From Cercophora sp. LCS_1 (Eukaryota > Ascomycota > Sordariomycetes > Sordariales > Lasiosphaeriaceae), in the NCBI GenBank assembly GCA_036250225.1, contig JAPZLL010000022.1, positions 544,178 to 608,177 of the forward strand: DNA of 64,000 bases. The letters run 5' to 3'. Made by a program: the position numbers and the translations under genes. Shown here one piece after another: positions 11,475-21,137 of this stretch; position 1 is the first letter of the stretch, and each line of letters starts with the position of its first letter. The notes beneath the pieces were generated by a model. It was not told the origin of the DNA and did not search any database. It saw nothing but the letters and a program-made list of their open reading frames with translations.

Positions 11475-12605
11475 TTGCGAGCATTTTTCGTCCATTTCGC
11501 CATGCTAATTGACACCGGCAGCTTCAAGAGGGCTGTCCGCAGTCTAAAGGCGTTTTCGCGCCGGCGGTTCCGGACTTCTTTTCCTCTCGTTCCGTCACCC
11601 TCGGAGAAACAAGCGATACAAGCTTCCGGCCATGACAGACATCAAGGAAGTCTTGCATCAGACAGTCTTTTACCCAGCGACTTCGAGTCTTGCCCCTCCA
11701 ACAGCCGTGTAGAGCACACGACAAGCGCTACGCCAAAGCGAGATTCACCATCCACAGATACTGCAAATCCCGCCGGTCTGCCATCAGCTTATCGGAACAA
11801 CAGTCCCCAATTCGTCTGCCCCATCTGTGGGAATTTCGATACGCGGCTCCACCTCAACGGCAACGACCCGAGACACGCTGCGGAGCACGAGCAAGCTGGC
11901 GCAGCAGGGACAACAGGCCGTTCCAGCCTCCCATTTTCACTCCTATGGGAGACCGAGCTTCAGGGCAGCCACGAGGACAAGCCTCTCCACGCCCAACCGC
12001 GCCGAAAGCCATCACAACACTACCTTCCGTCATGGTCGCCGGCACCACTCTTGTGTCCCGTAGGGTACAACCAGGAGGATTGCACCTCGGAGAGCCTGTG
12101 CCGGGTGTTAGATGTGGCCTGCGAACTGGCGATTTCGGATCGGTCACTTGCTGCTGCTGCCGCTGCTGCTACGCACGGTGACCGGTCCACTCTCACGATC
12201 CAAGCATTGATTTTCGAGCTCGAATGCAGGATGGATCCGGGCAGCGACCGTGTCGAACTAATTGGTACGATTCCGGGCGACGGTGCTATCGACTGGTCCG
12301 TCACCATGGCACACGATGTCCTGCCACCGAGGAGCGTGGCCCGAGAGTGGGGTTGCGTGAAGGAAAACCTGCTATTTCTACCCGTCGCCCTACGCGAAAC
12401 GAGTCGGGAACATGCGGCGCGCCATGAGCTGACCATCAAGGGGCTGGCCCTTCGTCGCGTAGCTGGGACGTCGAACCTCTGTACGCGTATTGGCACGGTC
12501 AAGCTGCGCTTCTGCGCGAGTATGGAAAACAGCCTGGAATGCTGGCAGCATCACCTTGGTTCTGTCGCAACCGGGGAAGGAGAGAAGATTGTGACGATTA
12601 TTTAG
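11475..12605 (+). CDS. unknown protein with HET-like C-terminal tail
   Basis: Open frame of 376 aa; the true start may be downstream or in an upstream exon. It has a Ser/Pro-rich N-terminal half with one CPICGNFDTRLH..H stretch that could bind zinc. The C-terminal part (ELTIKGLALRRVAG.. ..CTRIGTVKL.. ..GEGEKIVTII) resembles the last segment of fungal HET-domain proteins, which often ends with a 'G-x-x-L-x-x-x..Y-x-R-x-G' pattern and a final 'xTIxIx'. The HET domain itself is absent. It could be a truncated or rearranged HET gene or an unrelated orphan. Confidence 0.45.
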   Translation: MRAFFVHFAMLIDTGSFKRAVRSLKAFSRRRFRTSFPLVPSPSEKQAIQASGHDRHQGSLASDSLLPSDFESCPSNSRVEHTTSATPKRDSPSTDTANPAGLPSAYRNNSPQFVCPICGNFDTRLHLNGNDPRHAAEHEQAGAAGTTGRSSLPFSLLWETELQGSHEDKPLHAQPRRKPSQHYLPSWSPAPLLCPVGYNQEDCTSESLCRVLDVACELAISDRSLAAAAAAATHGDRSTLTIQALIFELECRMDPGSDRVELIGTIPGDGAIDWSVTMAHDVLPPRSVAREWGCVKENLLFLPVALRETSREHAARHELTIKGLALRRVAGTSNLCTRIGTVKLRFCASMENSLECWQHHLGSVATGEGEKIVTII

Positions 12606-13359
12606 CAAGTAGCAACAATACAACGAACGCCCCGACCACGTGGAATGCCACATGTGTTCTCTAGACTTACCTGTCATATCCAACACATCATGTCCCAGGC
12701 GATTTCTCGAATCGTTTCCTAAGCAGCACCTAAATAATACCTAGCGGTCGTTCCTTTGGGTGTACTATATGCTGCACTTGGCGCTTATGGACCTCTGTGA
12801 CAGGCACGGCGAGGGTTTCTGGGAAGCAATGGCTGCGCACGACCCCACACGCGACAAGTAAATGCGGTGCTGTGGCCGCATTGTACTGACTTGTCGGAGT
12901 GGTGCAGGGCAAGACACACAAAAGACACACGTAGTCGGTCGAGGGACACCACCCTATACCCACTAATTACTGGCGATCTGGCTGGCGGTAGCCGGCCCAG
13001 TAAAGGCGCTCCCTCGAAAGGCAAAGCCCTGATACGATCAAAGGAATGCTCACAAGCACGAGGCCGCCAGGCCGAGTAATCGTCAAAGAAAAAGTGTCTG
13101 TTGTTGTTATTAAAAAGCTATGGAAGGCTGGCGAAGCCAGCCGGGGTTTTGACCCCAGGCCGGAAAATAAACTAGGCCTAAAACGGTAAGAAAACAACCA
13201 CTCAGGGACGCACAAGTTGCCCCGAGCCATTATTGAAGTCGACATGTGCGGAAGAATTTCGATCTAGGGGTCATCATCTCCCCGGCCCTCGGCTACCTTA
13301 TCCATCGGGGTTTCGGCCCAAATTCTCGGTGTTAAGTTGGATAGGCTGCGCCATGAATC
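12606..13359. other. intergenic, no gene recognised
   Basis: 3' flanks of the neighbouring convergent genes. No motif-bearing frame. Confidence 0.45.
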
Positions 13360-15045
13360 TCACGTCCCCCGAGAGACTGGCAAAACGAGCGTCGACACAA
13401 AGTCCTTTCCGTGCCTGACCACATGTGTCGCTGGCCTCAGTTTCTCCGCTCTGACGGCGTCCGCCGCTGTTCCTGGATTCCGGTGATATAGCGGATGGTT
13501 TCCGCCCGCGATCATCAGGCGCAACGAGTTCCCCTTCCTGAACACGGGGGCGCACGGCGAGAGGTTGAGAACCACCGGGCGTTGGCCACGATGCGGGTCC
13601 AGCCGTCGGTACACGTCGCAAATATTTCTCGAAACCCCCTTGGGATCAACATCGCTGATGCGCACGAAAAGGTCGACGAATGGCGTATCGCTGGTGTGGG
13701 ATAACGAGACAGAAGGGGCGCCCATGACTTCGACGTCACGTTCCAAGGGAGCGGTCGTGAAAGTGAGGACGTCAGACCGAGCGGCGAGCGACGAGTCGAC
13801 GACGCAGCCGCTGCCAATGTCAATCCAAGCCCCTCCCACGGCGGGAGTTGGGTTCGCAGGGTCGAAAACAAACGACGACTCGGTTGAGCCCTCATCCTCC
13901 GGCTTGGCGCCCGCAAGCTTTCCGTTGGGCTGCAGATACAACTCCAGTGGTGCTGTTGCCGGTGGCCAGTCGGGCAGGTATCGCCATTCGTTGATGCCGC
14001 CAACATGTACCTTGGCAGTCCACTCCAATGCCTCGTCGCTGGCGCCCTGACCACGCTTCGTAAGGTGTCCATCGATCCACTCATACGCCGTCTTGGGAAT
14101 CCCCTCGGCATTCATATGCGTCCACGGCCCAACAACCATCTGCACCTTGACGCCCCTCTCCGTCAACCGATGATAAACACGTAAACCCTGCATCAGGACA
14201 AGGTCATACCACCCCGCCACGAGCGAAACAGGAACGGTAACCGTCTCCAGCGCCTCATTCCTCCTCATCGGCGCATAAAACGCGTCCTCCGGATCACTCC
14301 TCGACACAACCTCGGCCACCCACTCGGCCCTCTGGCCAAAATGCTCACCGACCGCCTTCAACAACGGCGTCTGTTCGAACAGCCACCCCATCCTCGCCGC
14401 GTTGCTGACGAGCTTTCTCACCTTGGCAACGAAAGGAAAAACCCCGACCGCCTCTTGGTCCAGCACAAAGTCGGCCCACCCCATGAAGTCGCCCCTCGGC
14501 GAGCCCGTTTCCCAGACGAACTCGGCCCAATTGTACAGGCCCAGGCTCTGGGCCGACGCCACCATGTCTGCCGGCGGGTCCGTCAGCATGGCCCACTGCG
14601 TGAATGCCATGTAGGACGTGCCGGCCATGGCGAAGGAGCCCGTGCACCACGGCTGCGTGCGCATCCAGGATGCGACGGCGTGCGTGTCGGCGACGTCGTT
14701 GCGGGCAGGCAAGAAGACGCCCGAGGAGCCGAACGTGCCGCGGTTCGAGACGTCGAGGACGATGTAGCCGTGCGAGGCGAAGGGGCGCACGATGGCGAGA
14801 GCGCTGAGGGCGTCTCGGCCGTAGGGGCCGTAGCAGAGCACCGTACCTTTGGGATTCGGGGTAGTTGGTCGGTAGAGGGTTGCCGCGAGGGAAAGCGGTT
14901 CCCCTTTTTCGGAGGGCGGGAGGGGGATGCGCACCGGTGTGGTCGTGTAGGAAGTGCTGGCTGCTGCCGGGAGCCCGGAGAGACGACCGAGTATGGTGTC
15001 GACTGCGCCGGCAAAATAGCCGCGAGGTTGAGATTGGGATGCCAT
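13360..15045 (-). CDS. S15/CocE-type alpha/beta hydrolase (X-Pro dipeptidyl-peptidase-like)
   Basis: Single exon, 561 aa from the ATG at 15045; the longer frame to 15126 lacks a better start. The N-terminal alpha/beta-hydrolase half has the nucleophile Ser144 in AGTSYMAF, Asp281 in AGWYDLV and His310 in GPWTHM, a complete triad. The C-terminal jelly-roll domain (VFDPANPTPAVGG, MGAPSVSLS.. ..VDLFVRISDVDP, LRLMIAGGNHP) is that of the CocE/NonD and PepX C-terminal family. No signal peptide is seen, so it is probably intracellular. Members hydrolyse esters or amides such as cocaine, acyl-amino acids or X-Pro peptides; the substrate here is unknown. Confidence 0.92.
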   Translation of the reverse strand: MASQSQPRGYFAGAVDTILGRLSGLPAAASTSYTTTPVRIPLPPSEKGEPLSLAATLYRPTTPNPKGTVLCYGPYGRDALSALAIVRPFASHGYIVLDVSNRGTFGSSGVFLPARNDVADTHAVASWMRTQPWCTGSFAMAGTSYMAFTQWAMLTDPPADMVASAQSLGLYNWAEFVWETGSPRGDFMGWADFVLDQEAVGVFPFVAKVRKLVSNAARMGWLFEQTPLLKAVGEHFGQRAEWVAEVVSRSDPEDAFYAPMRRNEALETVTVPVSLVAGWYDLVLMQGLRVYHRLTERGVKVQMVVGPWTHMNAEGIPKTAYEWIDGHLTKRGQGASDEALEWTAKVHVGGINEWRYLPDWPPATAPLELYLQPNGKLAGAKPEDEGSTESSFVFDPANPTPAVGGAWIDIGSGCVVDSSLAARSDVLTFTTAPLERDVEVMGAPSVSLSHTSDTPFVDLFVRISDVDPKGVSRNICDVYRRLDPHRGQRPVVLNLSPCAPVFRKGNSLRLMIAGGNHPLYHRNPGTAADAVRAEKLRPATHVVRHGKDFVSTLVLPVSRGT

Positions 15046-15514
15046 TTTGGCTGGTGATGGTTGAGGAACGGGTAGAAGGCGCGTTCGGCGTCGCGGAGTC
15101 GTGCTGGGTGTGGGTCCACAACACAATGGCCAGGGCTTCGGGATTCCTTCACAAGATGAAAGATGAATTCATCTTATCGTTGGAGAAGGGTCTGAGGTGG
15201 AGGAGGAAGTGTTTATCCAGTGTCCTGGCGGCTTACCACACTGGCCGCAGCTGCAAGGGTCCTCGGACAATATCGGGACATGCATGCACCCGCTCGGTGA
15301 GTTTTCCCCGAGGAACCGCGGGTGCTCATCAGTCGAAAAGGGATCAATAATGGGCCGACGAGAACATTTTCAGGCAGTCAGGTTCCGGGAGGCTGAAAGA
15401 TGTCCTGATATCTTGGTTATGGGAAGAGGCAGATGTTCTTGGATGATGACTGAGTTGTAGTACATTTCGCAGGCGGCAGCTTTAATTATAGCTTCGCATG
15501 ATGAGTTAAAAATT
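15046..15514. other. intergenic, no gene recognised
   Basis: 5' flank of the hydrolase gene. Nothing else recognised. Confidence 0.4.
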
Positions 15515-16032
15515 TTATGAATCCTCTGTCCCATCGGTAGAAGAGCCTGTCATGAGTGGAATTCCCATTCCAAGATCCATAGTTTCGACGTGCCTCCGCT
15601 CTTCACACGATAAACCACGGGTATGACTGCTTTTACCCTTGAGCTTCCGAAGAAGCCGACGGTGCCATGAGTGTTTCAAAGTAGCCTTGGCTAACGCCAT
15701 GATGACTGCAACGAAAAGTACGACGGCAAGAAAGAGTGTAAGAGTGTTTTTCTGAAAGGGCAAAACACCGTCTCCCATGCCAAATGCTTCGACAATGATC
15801 GCCAGTGGGCCGAGTATAATCTGCAGCTTTGGCCAATAGGTGGCCAGCAAAACAGCAGGAGGGATTTATCGAAGGAAAGCAGACGGACCACAGCCACAGT
15901 TGTCAAGACCGTCATCCACTCAATGGTACGCTGGGATTGTGCAGCAATAATAGCGTTGTCATCCTTGAGGTCTGTAAATAGTTTGTGACGTTCTGGGCTA
16001 GATCCTCTCTGGCCAGATAGAGAATTCCACAT
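15515..16032 (-). pseudogene. membrane-protein remnant with frameshift
   Basis: Two overlapping minus-strand frames read as one decayed C-terminal region: a soluble stretch (LKDDNAIIAAQSQRTIEW, from 16032) and a hydrophobic part (VLLATYWPKLQIILGPLAIIV, LTLFLAVVLFVAVIMALA) ending at 15515. They meet near 15845-15870 in different frames, and no splice pair fits. The pattern is that of the two-helix C-terminus of fungal CorA-like or ankyrin-associated membrane proteins, but the N-terminal part is missing. Confidence 0.4.
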
Positions 16033-16174
16033 GAAAATCCCTTGTAGAACTAATACTAGGCTATTCTCATATCTTATTATATCTTGATTGCGAGTTTTCG
16101 TATTCTAGTGGGTAAGGCAATCAGGGGTCAAGCCTATCTGGCAGTGGCGTGGGGCACCAAGACCAGTGCTTCAA

Positions 16175-16325
16175 CGGCCAATGGGAAGGAGACCGCAACG
16201 CCTGCTTGCGAGCCGAACCACTCAGGGCAACTGCGGCTGAGCAACAGCGGGGAGAGCCGGAGCGGTTTGTCTGATGCGAGGCTGTTTTCTGAAAGTGTAA
16301 CGCAATTCACATGTCACACCACTCT
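16175..16325 (+). repeat. copy of the 3' end of the downstream Helo-like gene
   Basis: This 150-nt segment matches 18618-18770 closely, starting with CGGCCAATGGGAAGGAGA and running past the stop codon of the Helo-like gene into its 3' flank. It shows that a second copy of that gene once lay directly upstream. Confidence 0.8.
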
Positions 16326-16405
16326 AGTGTTCTGGTTGATAATGAAGTCGGCTCACCCCCATGGAGACCCTGAATACCTTTGTGCCTTAGGTACACGGCA
16401 ATAAC

Positions 16406-18684
16406 ATGGATCCCTTGTCTATCACTGTGGCTTCGTTTGGTCTCGCAACAAGCATCGCGAAGACTTTGGAGACGATCATCACCTTCTCGCGCAATTTTCG
16501 TGACGCGCCTAGGGACCTCAACGCCGTTTCCGCCGAACTTCACGCTCTTGGCGGGATTCTCGAGGCCCTCGTAGAATGTGTCTCCGCGGCGAATAGAGAT
16601 TCCATTCCAGGTACTCTTGGGACTCAGGTCAATACCGCGCTCGAGGGCTGCACTGCCGTTGTTCGGAAGACCGACGACAACGTACAAAAGTACCAACGCG
16701 ATAATGCCTCCACCAAGACGAAGTGGGCCACCTTCGGACAGGAGGATACTCGCGAGCTCTGCGAGAGCTTGGAGGCATGCAAGATGGCACTGAACCTCGG
16801 TATGCATGCGTTGTTTATGTGAGATACTTTGAACAAACCATGAATTTGCGGCATCTGTTGCTGACTTTAGCCAGGAGGTTCAGTACTGGTTTGAAAGGCA
16901 ACACGTTTGCCATCCGGGAATGCGTTGCAGCTGTCAAGATCAACACAGACAGTATTCTAGCTCTTGTCAACAGCATGCGCTTGAATGGTGTTGCCCGTAA
17001 TTACAGCAGCAGGGTAGAAGAATGGATCGGAAGCATGGCCGTTCTGAGCTCCTACGCCGAAACTACATACCAAGATACCGCTGCGGACGAAACAATCCCA
17101 GATGTCGAGAACCCGTTACATCAATCAGCCCGCCAAGTGGGAAGAGATCTAAGACCGTCAACTCCAGAAACGAAAATCCCGGAAACGAGTCGGGCTCCCC
17201 TCGAGGTTGTCACCGAAGCTGAGCCGTCACCGCTGGGACAAGGCATATTTACCGACAATATGTTTCAAGCATAGAGCCCCCCGAGAGCAAAAGGTTCTTC
17301 CGAAACAGAACCAGCAAGCCCTGCGTCGTCCATGGCTGAAGGATTGGAGAGCAATGACAACAGCACCAAGCTTGAAGCCTTAGGAGCCGCTGCATCACAG
17401 CCTGAGACTGACGAATTCTCTTCCCCGTAGAGCCACAACTTCCCTTCTAGTTCCGCAATGAAGGAGGTGTTCAGGTCCCCTCTTAGAGAGGTCGTATTCG
17501 TCACGGCCACACCCAGGCAAAGCCCTTCGAGGTCATGGAGTAAAAGGGACTGCAAAGTCTCTTGGGCCGTCAGTACCTCGAGCGAAGACATAAACAGTTC
17601 CCTGGCCGACGACTCGGCAGCGCTCATTGTGAGATCTCAGGATGGCGCGAGGCTTATAACTCACTATTTCTCTGCCAGGAAGCCGATATTTTTCGAACGC
17701 GCAGTTGGAAGCCCCGGAGGCGACTACCCCCCAACAAATGATACGCTCGTACGCTTCTATCTGAAAGCGAGGATACCAGGGAGCCCATCTCGACTGCCAG
17801 GCTTCGCAAGTCTGAGCTTTCTTGACGCTGAGACGGCAGACCTTTTTTACCATTCGGTACTGGATATCCAGCTAGAAGGTCTGGAGGAGTTTAATCAGTT
17901 TCCCCTAGAATCGCTAAAGTTCGGACTGCACGGCATCCTGCTAGGTTTGCCTTTAGCTACATCTGAGCTTTGGGGAAACTAGGAGTGGCGCATGCTATGG
18001 ATTGTTGGCCCAGCACTCCGCGGTGCAAACCAACAAGCGTCACCGTCACCCTCATCGGCTCAATGCCGCACCCGTCTGCTAGTCGAATCCGTGAGTGGGC
18101 TCCGTTGGCTAGACAGAATGGAGAGACGCGAAAGCAATATCATGTTTTCCCTCGAGGCCGACGAAGAGGATAGCCGCTCGATTCGCGTCCTTGTACAACC
18201 TGCGATGCATCGAGGCTCAAGCACAATGTTTGCCACGCCTTCTCTGGTTGAGAAACAGCATCCGGGCGTGGCACCGTGGCATGCGCCGGGATTTGCTAAC
18301 CTGGGAACGAGAGACCGGGTCTATAAATACACATTCACGACCACCCGGGACTTGTGGGAGTTTGAGCTTGCCCTCACGGCCTATCGCGTTGTGCTGGACC
18401 TTTCCGTGTCGGGGCTTTCCTGCGTTCATCCTAAACCTAAACGATTCGGCCGAAAAGGTCAAAGCAGCCATCGAAGCTATGTGCGCGAAATCCGAGTTCA
18501 GGTTGTGAAGAGCACCAATGACGAGCAAGCTCGGGTGCTGCTATTCTTCAAGCCCGCATACGGAAAAGTTCGAGCCCCGATCCACTTCCGCACCCTTCGG
18601 CGCTGGCAGTCCTTCGGCGGCCAATGGGAAGGAGACCGCAACGCCTTCTTGCAAGCCCGAACCACTCGGGGCAACTGCGGCTGA
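16406..18684 (+). pseudogene. Helo-like N-terminal domain protein, three in-frame amber codons
   Basis: Exon 1 is 16406-16799; a 71-nt intron (GTATGC..TTTAG) in phase 1 leads to a frame open from 16871 to 18684 except for TAG codons at 17272, 17428 and 17980. The start (MDPLSITVASFGLATSIAKT) is the fungal Helo-like N-terminal domain found on STAND, ankyrin and azaphilone-cluster-L-type proteins. The frame then continues (VRFYLKARIPGSPSRLPG, REIRVQVVKSTNDEQA, LLFFKPAYGKVRAPI). Each stop could come from CAG by one C-to-T change. Read through, the protein would be about 735 codons; as it stands only a 265-aa N-terminal protein (to 17274) could be made. Readthrough cannot be excluded but decay is likelier. 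Confidence 0.75.
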
Positions 18685-18810
18685 GCAACAGCGGGGAAGG
18701 CCGGAGTGGCGGTTCGATGAGGGGCTCGTTTCTGAAAGTGTGACACAGCTCGCATTTATGTCACACTCTTGGGATTCAGGTCAATCTCGCGCCCGAGTAC
18801 CTGCACATAC
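18618..18810 (+). repeat. 3' end of Helo-like gene joined to an internal fragment of the same family
   Basis: 18618-18770 is the partner of 16175-16325. Right after it, 18768-18805 (ACTCTTGGGATTCAGGTCAA..) resembles 16613-16650 in exon 1 of the Helo-like gene. The order 3' end then exon-1 fragment indicates unequal recombination in a former tandem array. Confidence 0.65.
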
Positions 18811-19019
18811 GATTTACTACGAGAGAATACAAGGCGTACACTTGGCGCTACAAGCCTTGCACCTGCAGCAAGCCTCACCTGCCCTATGCAAGGCTTTCGC
18901 TCCCTTTCCAAGGCATGCAGGCCCGCACCAATCCCGGCTACGGGATTACGTATATCACGACCGGTACAGGAGCGAAGCGTTTGACCGTTGCAGACCTGTT
19001 TTACAACAGCGCTCACGCC

Positions 19020-19081
19020 TGCTGATACACTCTCATCGGGGATGCGTACGTCCACGGGGTCAGGGACGGACAAGTAATTAA
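19020..19081 (+). pseudogene. HET-protein C-terminal remnant
   Basis: The frame reads YTLIGDAYVHGVRDGQ, the well-known 'Y-x-L-x-G-x-A-Y-V-H-G-x-x-D-G' tail of fungal HET-domain proteins. A TGA stands just before it and no HET domain is found upstream, so only the tail survives. The preceding ~100 nt are also open (ITYITTGTGAKRLTVADLF) but not recognised. Confidence 0.6.
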
Positions 19082-19926
19082 AATTTTACCTGGGAGGAAC
19101 CTCGGTCAGTCCAGTGAGCTCTAAAGGGTCCCATGAGTACAGTTGGTCCACGTCGAGACCTGGACCTAGTTCCATCACGTCCCAGATTGTCTCTCCGATA
19201 AGCCTTTCCCTACAACTCAGCTCATATCCGAGCCGCCATGCAGAGTGGGGCGGAGGCAGTGAGGGGATGGACTATGCCAAAAGTACAACTTGGCTCAAAC
19301 ACGGTGCAGCTAACTCAACTCGTGATACACGTGCATGATGACTGGAGGGAGCAGGTAGGAGAGTGCGGTGGTGTATCTGCAAGGCCAACAGCATCGGCAT
19401 GCTGTGCAGCTCAGCTGGACTCTTGACGGCGAACTATGCCACAAGAGACAATAGAGCGACGCTGGCAGCCTAACATTCGTCGACTTCCGGTCAATGGTGG
19501 CTTTGGCGCAATCATCTATGCCTGTTCATCCAGCCACACCGATGGCGGGGCTAGACCTCACTGTTGTGCGTCGACAAGAGGTCTGGCCACGTTCCGAGCC
19601 GCCACCACCCCAGTTGGGGCAGTCGGGGGGCAGCCCCTCGCGCCTCTGCTTCACAGGTGCTGCGAGACATCACTTATGCACGCATATCTCTCGCTGACTG
19701 CAGTGCGAAGTCGTCTCAGCTAGCCACCAGCTCGACACGCATGAGCGCGGGGTAAAGCGAGACTTCACTTCCTTGATGGAGGTCGTGACTAACAACGTGA
19801 GGGGGGATGAACGGACACAAGTACAAGTCACCCCCCGTCAATGATTCTCCGTAAGAACCGAATGGTCAGAGCAAGATCACCATCTGAACATATCAACCCT
19901 GCATTGATCAGCTTCCCAAAGCCACC
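19082..19926. other. intergenic, no gene recognised
   Basis: No motif-bearing frame; likely upstream flank of the small gene at 19927 plus decayed sequence. Confidence 0.4.
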
Positions 19927-20322
19927 ATGTCGGCAGAACAGAACCCACTCGAACCCTCTCCTGCTGGGTAAGTCGTTGCCATCAGAAATCCCGAGCGCGT
20001 GTGCAGAATGTTGACCTGCCTGCCACAATGAAGCGAGGCTGAGCCCGACGTCCCGGCCCCGGCCCCGGCCCCGTCCCCAGCCGTGGAAGCCATCACCTGG
20101 GACAACGCCGTCAAGAACTACTTCACCGCCGAGGATGTGCAGTGCATGATTGACAATGGTGGGTTCGATCTGAGCAAGAAGGAGGACGTGAAGGCAAATG
20201 CACAGGCGATCTACAGACGCACCAAGAACGGGTCAATGCCGATGACTGACGACCCGGCGCGGAAGTGGTCTGGGGAGAGGGTTGCAAACTTCAAGGCGTG
20301 GATTGATGCGGGGTTCCCGTAA
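19927..20322 (+). CDS. small conserved protein, WS-x-x-R-V-x-x-F-K-x-W-I-D family
   Basis: Two exons, 19927-19967 and 20034-20322, with a 66-nt intron (GTAAGT..GAAG) in phase 2; 109 aa. The start codon sits in a strong GCCACCATG context. A Pro/Ala-rich stretch (DVPAPAPAPSPAVEA) is followed by a helical domain with FTAEDVQCMIDNGGFDLSKK, YRRTKNGSMPM and WSGERVANFKAWIDAGFP. This pattern recalls small bacterial and fungal proteins in which 'MP..W....V..F..W...G.P' closes a helical bundle, sometimes beside oxidoreductases. No cofactor ligands are evident and the function is unknown. It lies about 800 nt upstream of the laccase gene on the same strand. Confidence 0.75.
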
Positions 20323-21137
20323 AGCGGAATTGTTGGCAACATTTTCAGTGCCCTTGAAGTTGGTACCTAGGAAGAAATGCAGCGAAAGGGACAGTGCAAT
20401 TTCTTCAGAAGTTCCATTTCCTGCACGATTGGTTCTTCCGCCCGATGTCAGTGCCTGCCGCAATCGAGGGTGAGGAAAAGTGAGACAGCGACTTCAAGCA
20501 CTTCGAGTGGAGGGATTCCATGCATGATTGGTGGACCCCCACCTGCAGCCTGCAGCGAACGACGCTGGCGTTTGTTCTAGACCCCGCGCGCGCAGCGGAA
20601 ACTTCCGTCCGCCAAAACAACAACTACCCGAGTTCTACGGATACGGATTAGACTTTTCCCCTCCAGCAGTGGCGCGCCAATATTTCATGCAGCTTCCAGC
20701 CCGTCGCTTTCCCCGCCAGCAGCGGCCACCCTTCGCTTGCGGACCACATCTCGACAAGATGGTTTGTGGCGTTCCGGGCGAAGCGCGGCCCCCGGCTTGT
20801 GAAGCCGCCGTCCAGGGCCTCAGCTCAATGCGGGACGCCCCAATCACCTGAAGCGTCCCAAAACGGTATCGTCGCTTGCTGGCTTACATCCCCGACTCTC
20901 AAATCGGCGGGGATTGGCATGCATCACAGGTGCGCCTCTCTGTCGCCATGGCCCTGTGGCGAGGGGCGATGATGAACACAGCAGTGGACGGACAAGGCCC
21001 GGAGACAGAGGGGGGAAGGTCGCGCAGATGCTGACTGAGTACTTGTACGCAGAGCTGCGTCGCGAGTCCATCTCAGTCCGCTCGTTTCTTGCATTCACCA
21101 CTTTTCAGGGACACCGCCGTCAGACTTCCAGTCCAAG
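20323..21137. other. intergenic, promoter side of the laccase gene
   Basis: No gene recognised. Short frames only. Confidence 0.4.

Noticed and set aside
11015..12605. One spliced gene from 11015 to 12605
   Set aside because: No splice pair joins the first frame to the 376-codon frame in phase, and the parts resemble different families.
14341..15057. Long plus-strand frame opposite the S15-type hydrolase
   Set aside because: Antisense shadow of a GC-rich gene whose triad and domain order are clear on the minus strand.
16406..17274. Complete short gene of 265 aa as the only product
   Set aside because: Possible in practice, but the frame continues with protein-like sequence behind the stop, so the locus is better described as a broken longer gene.
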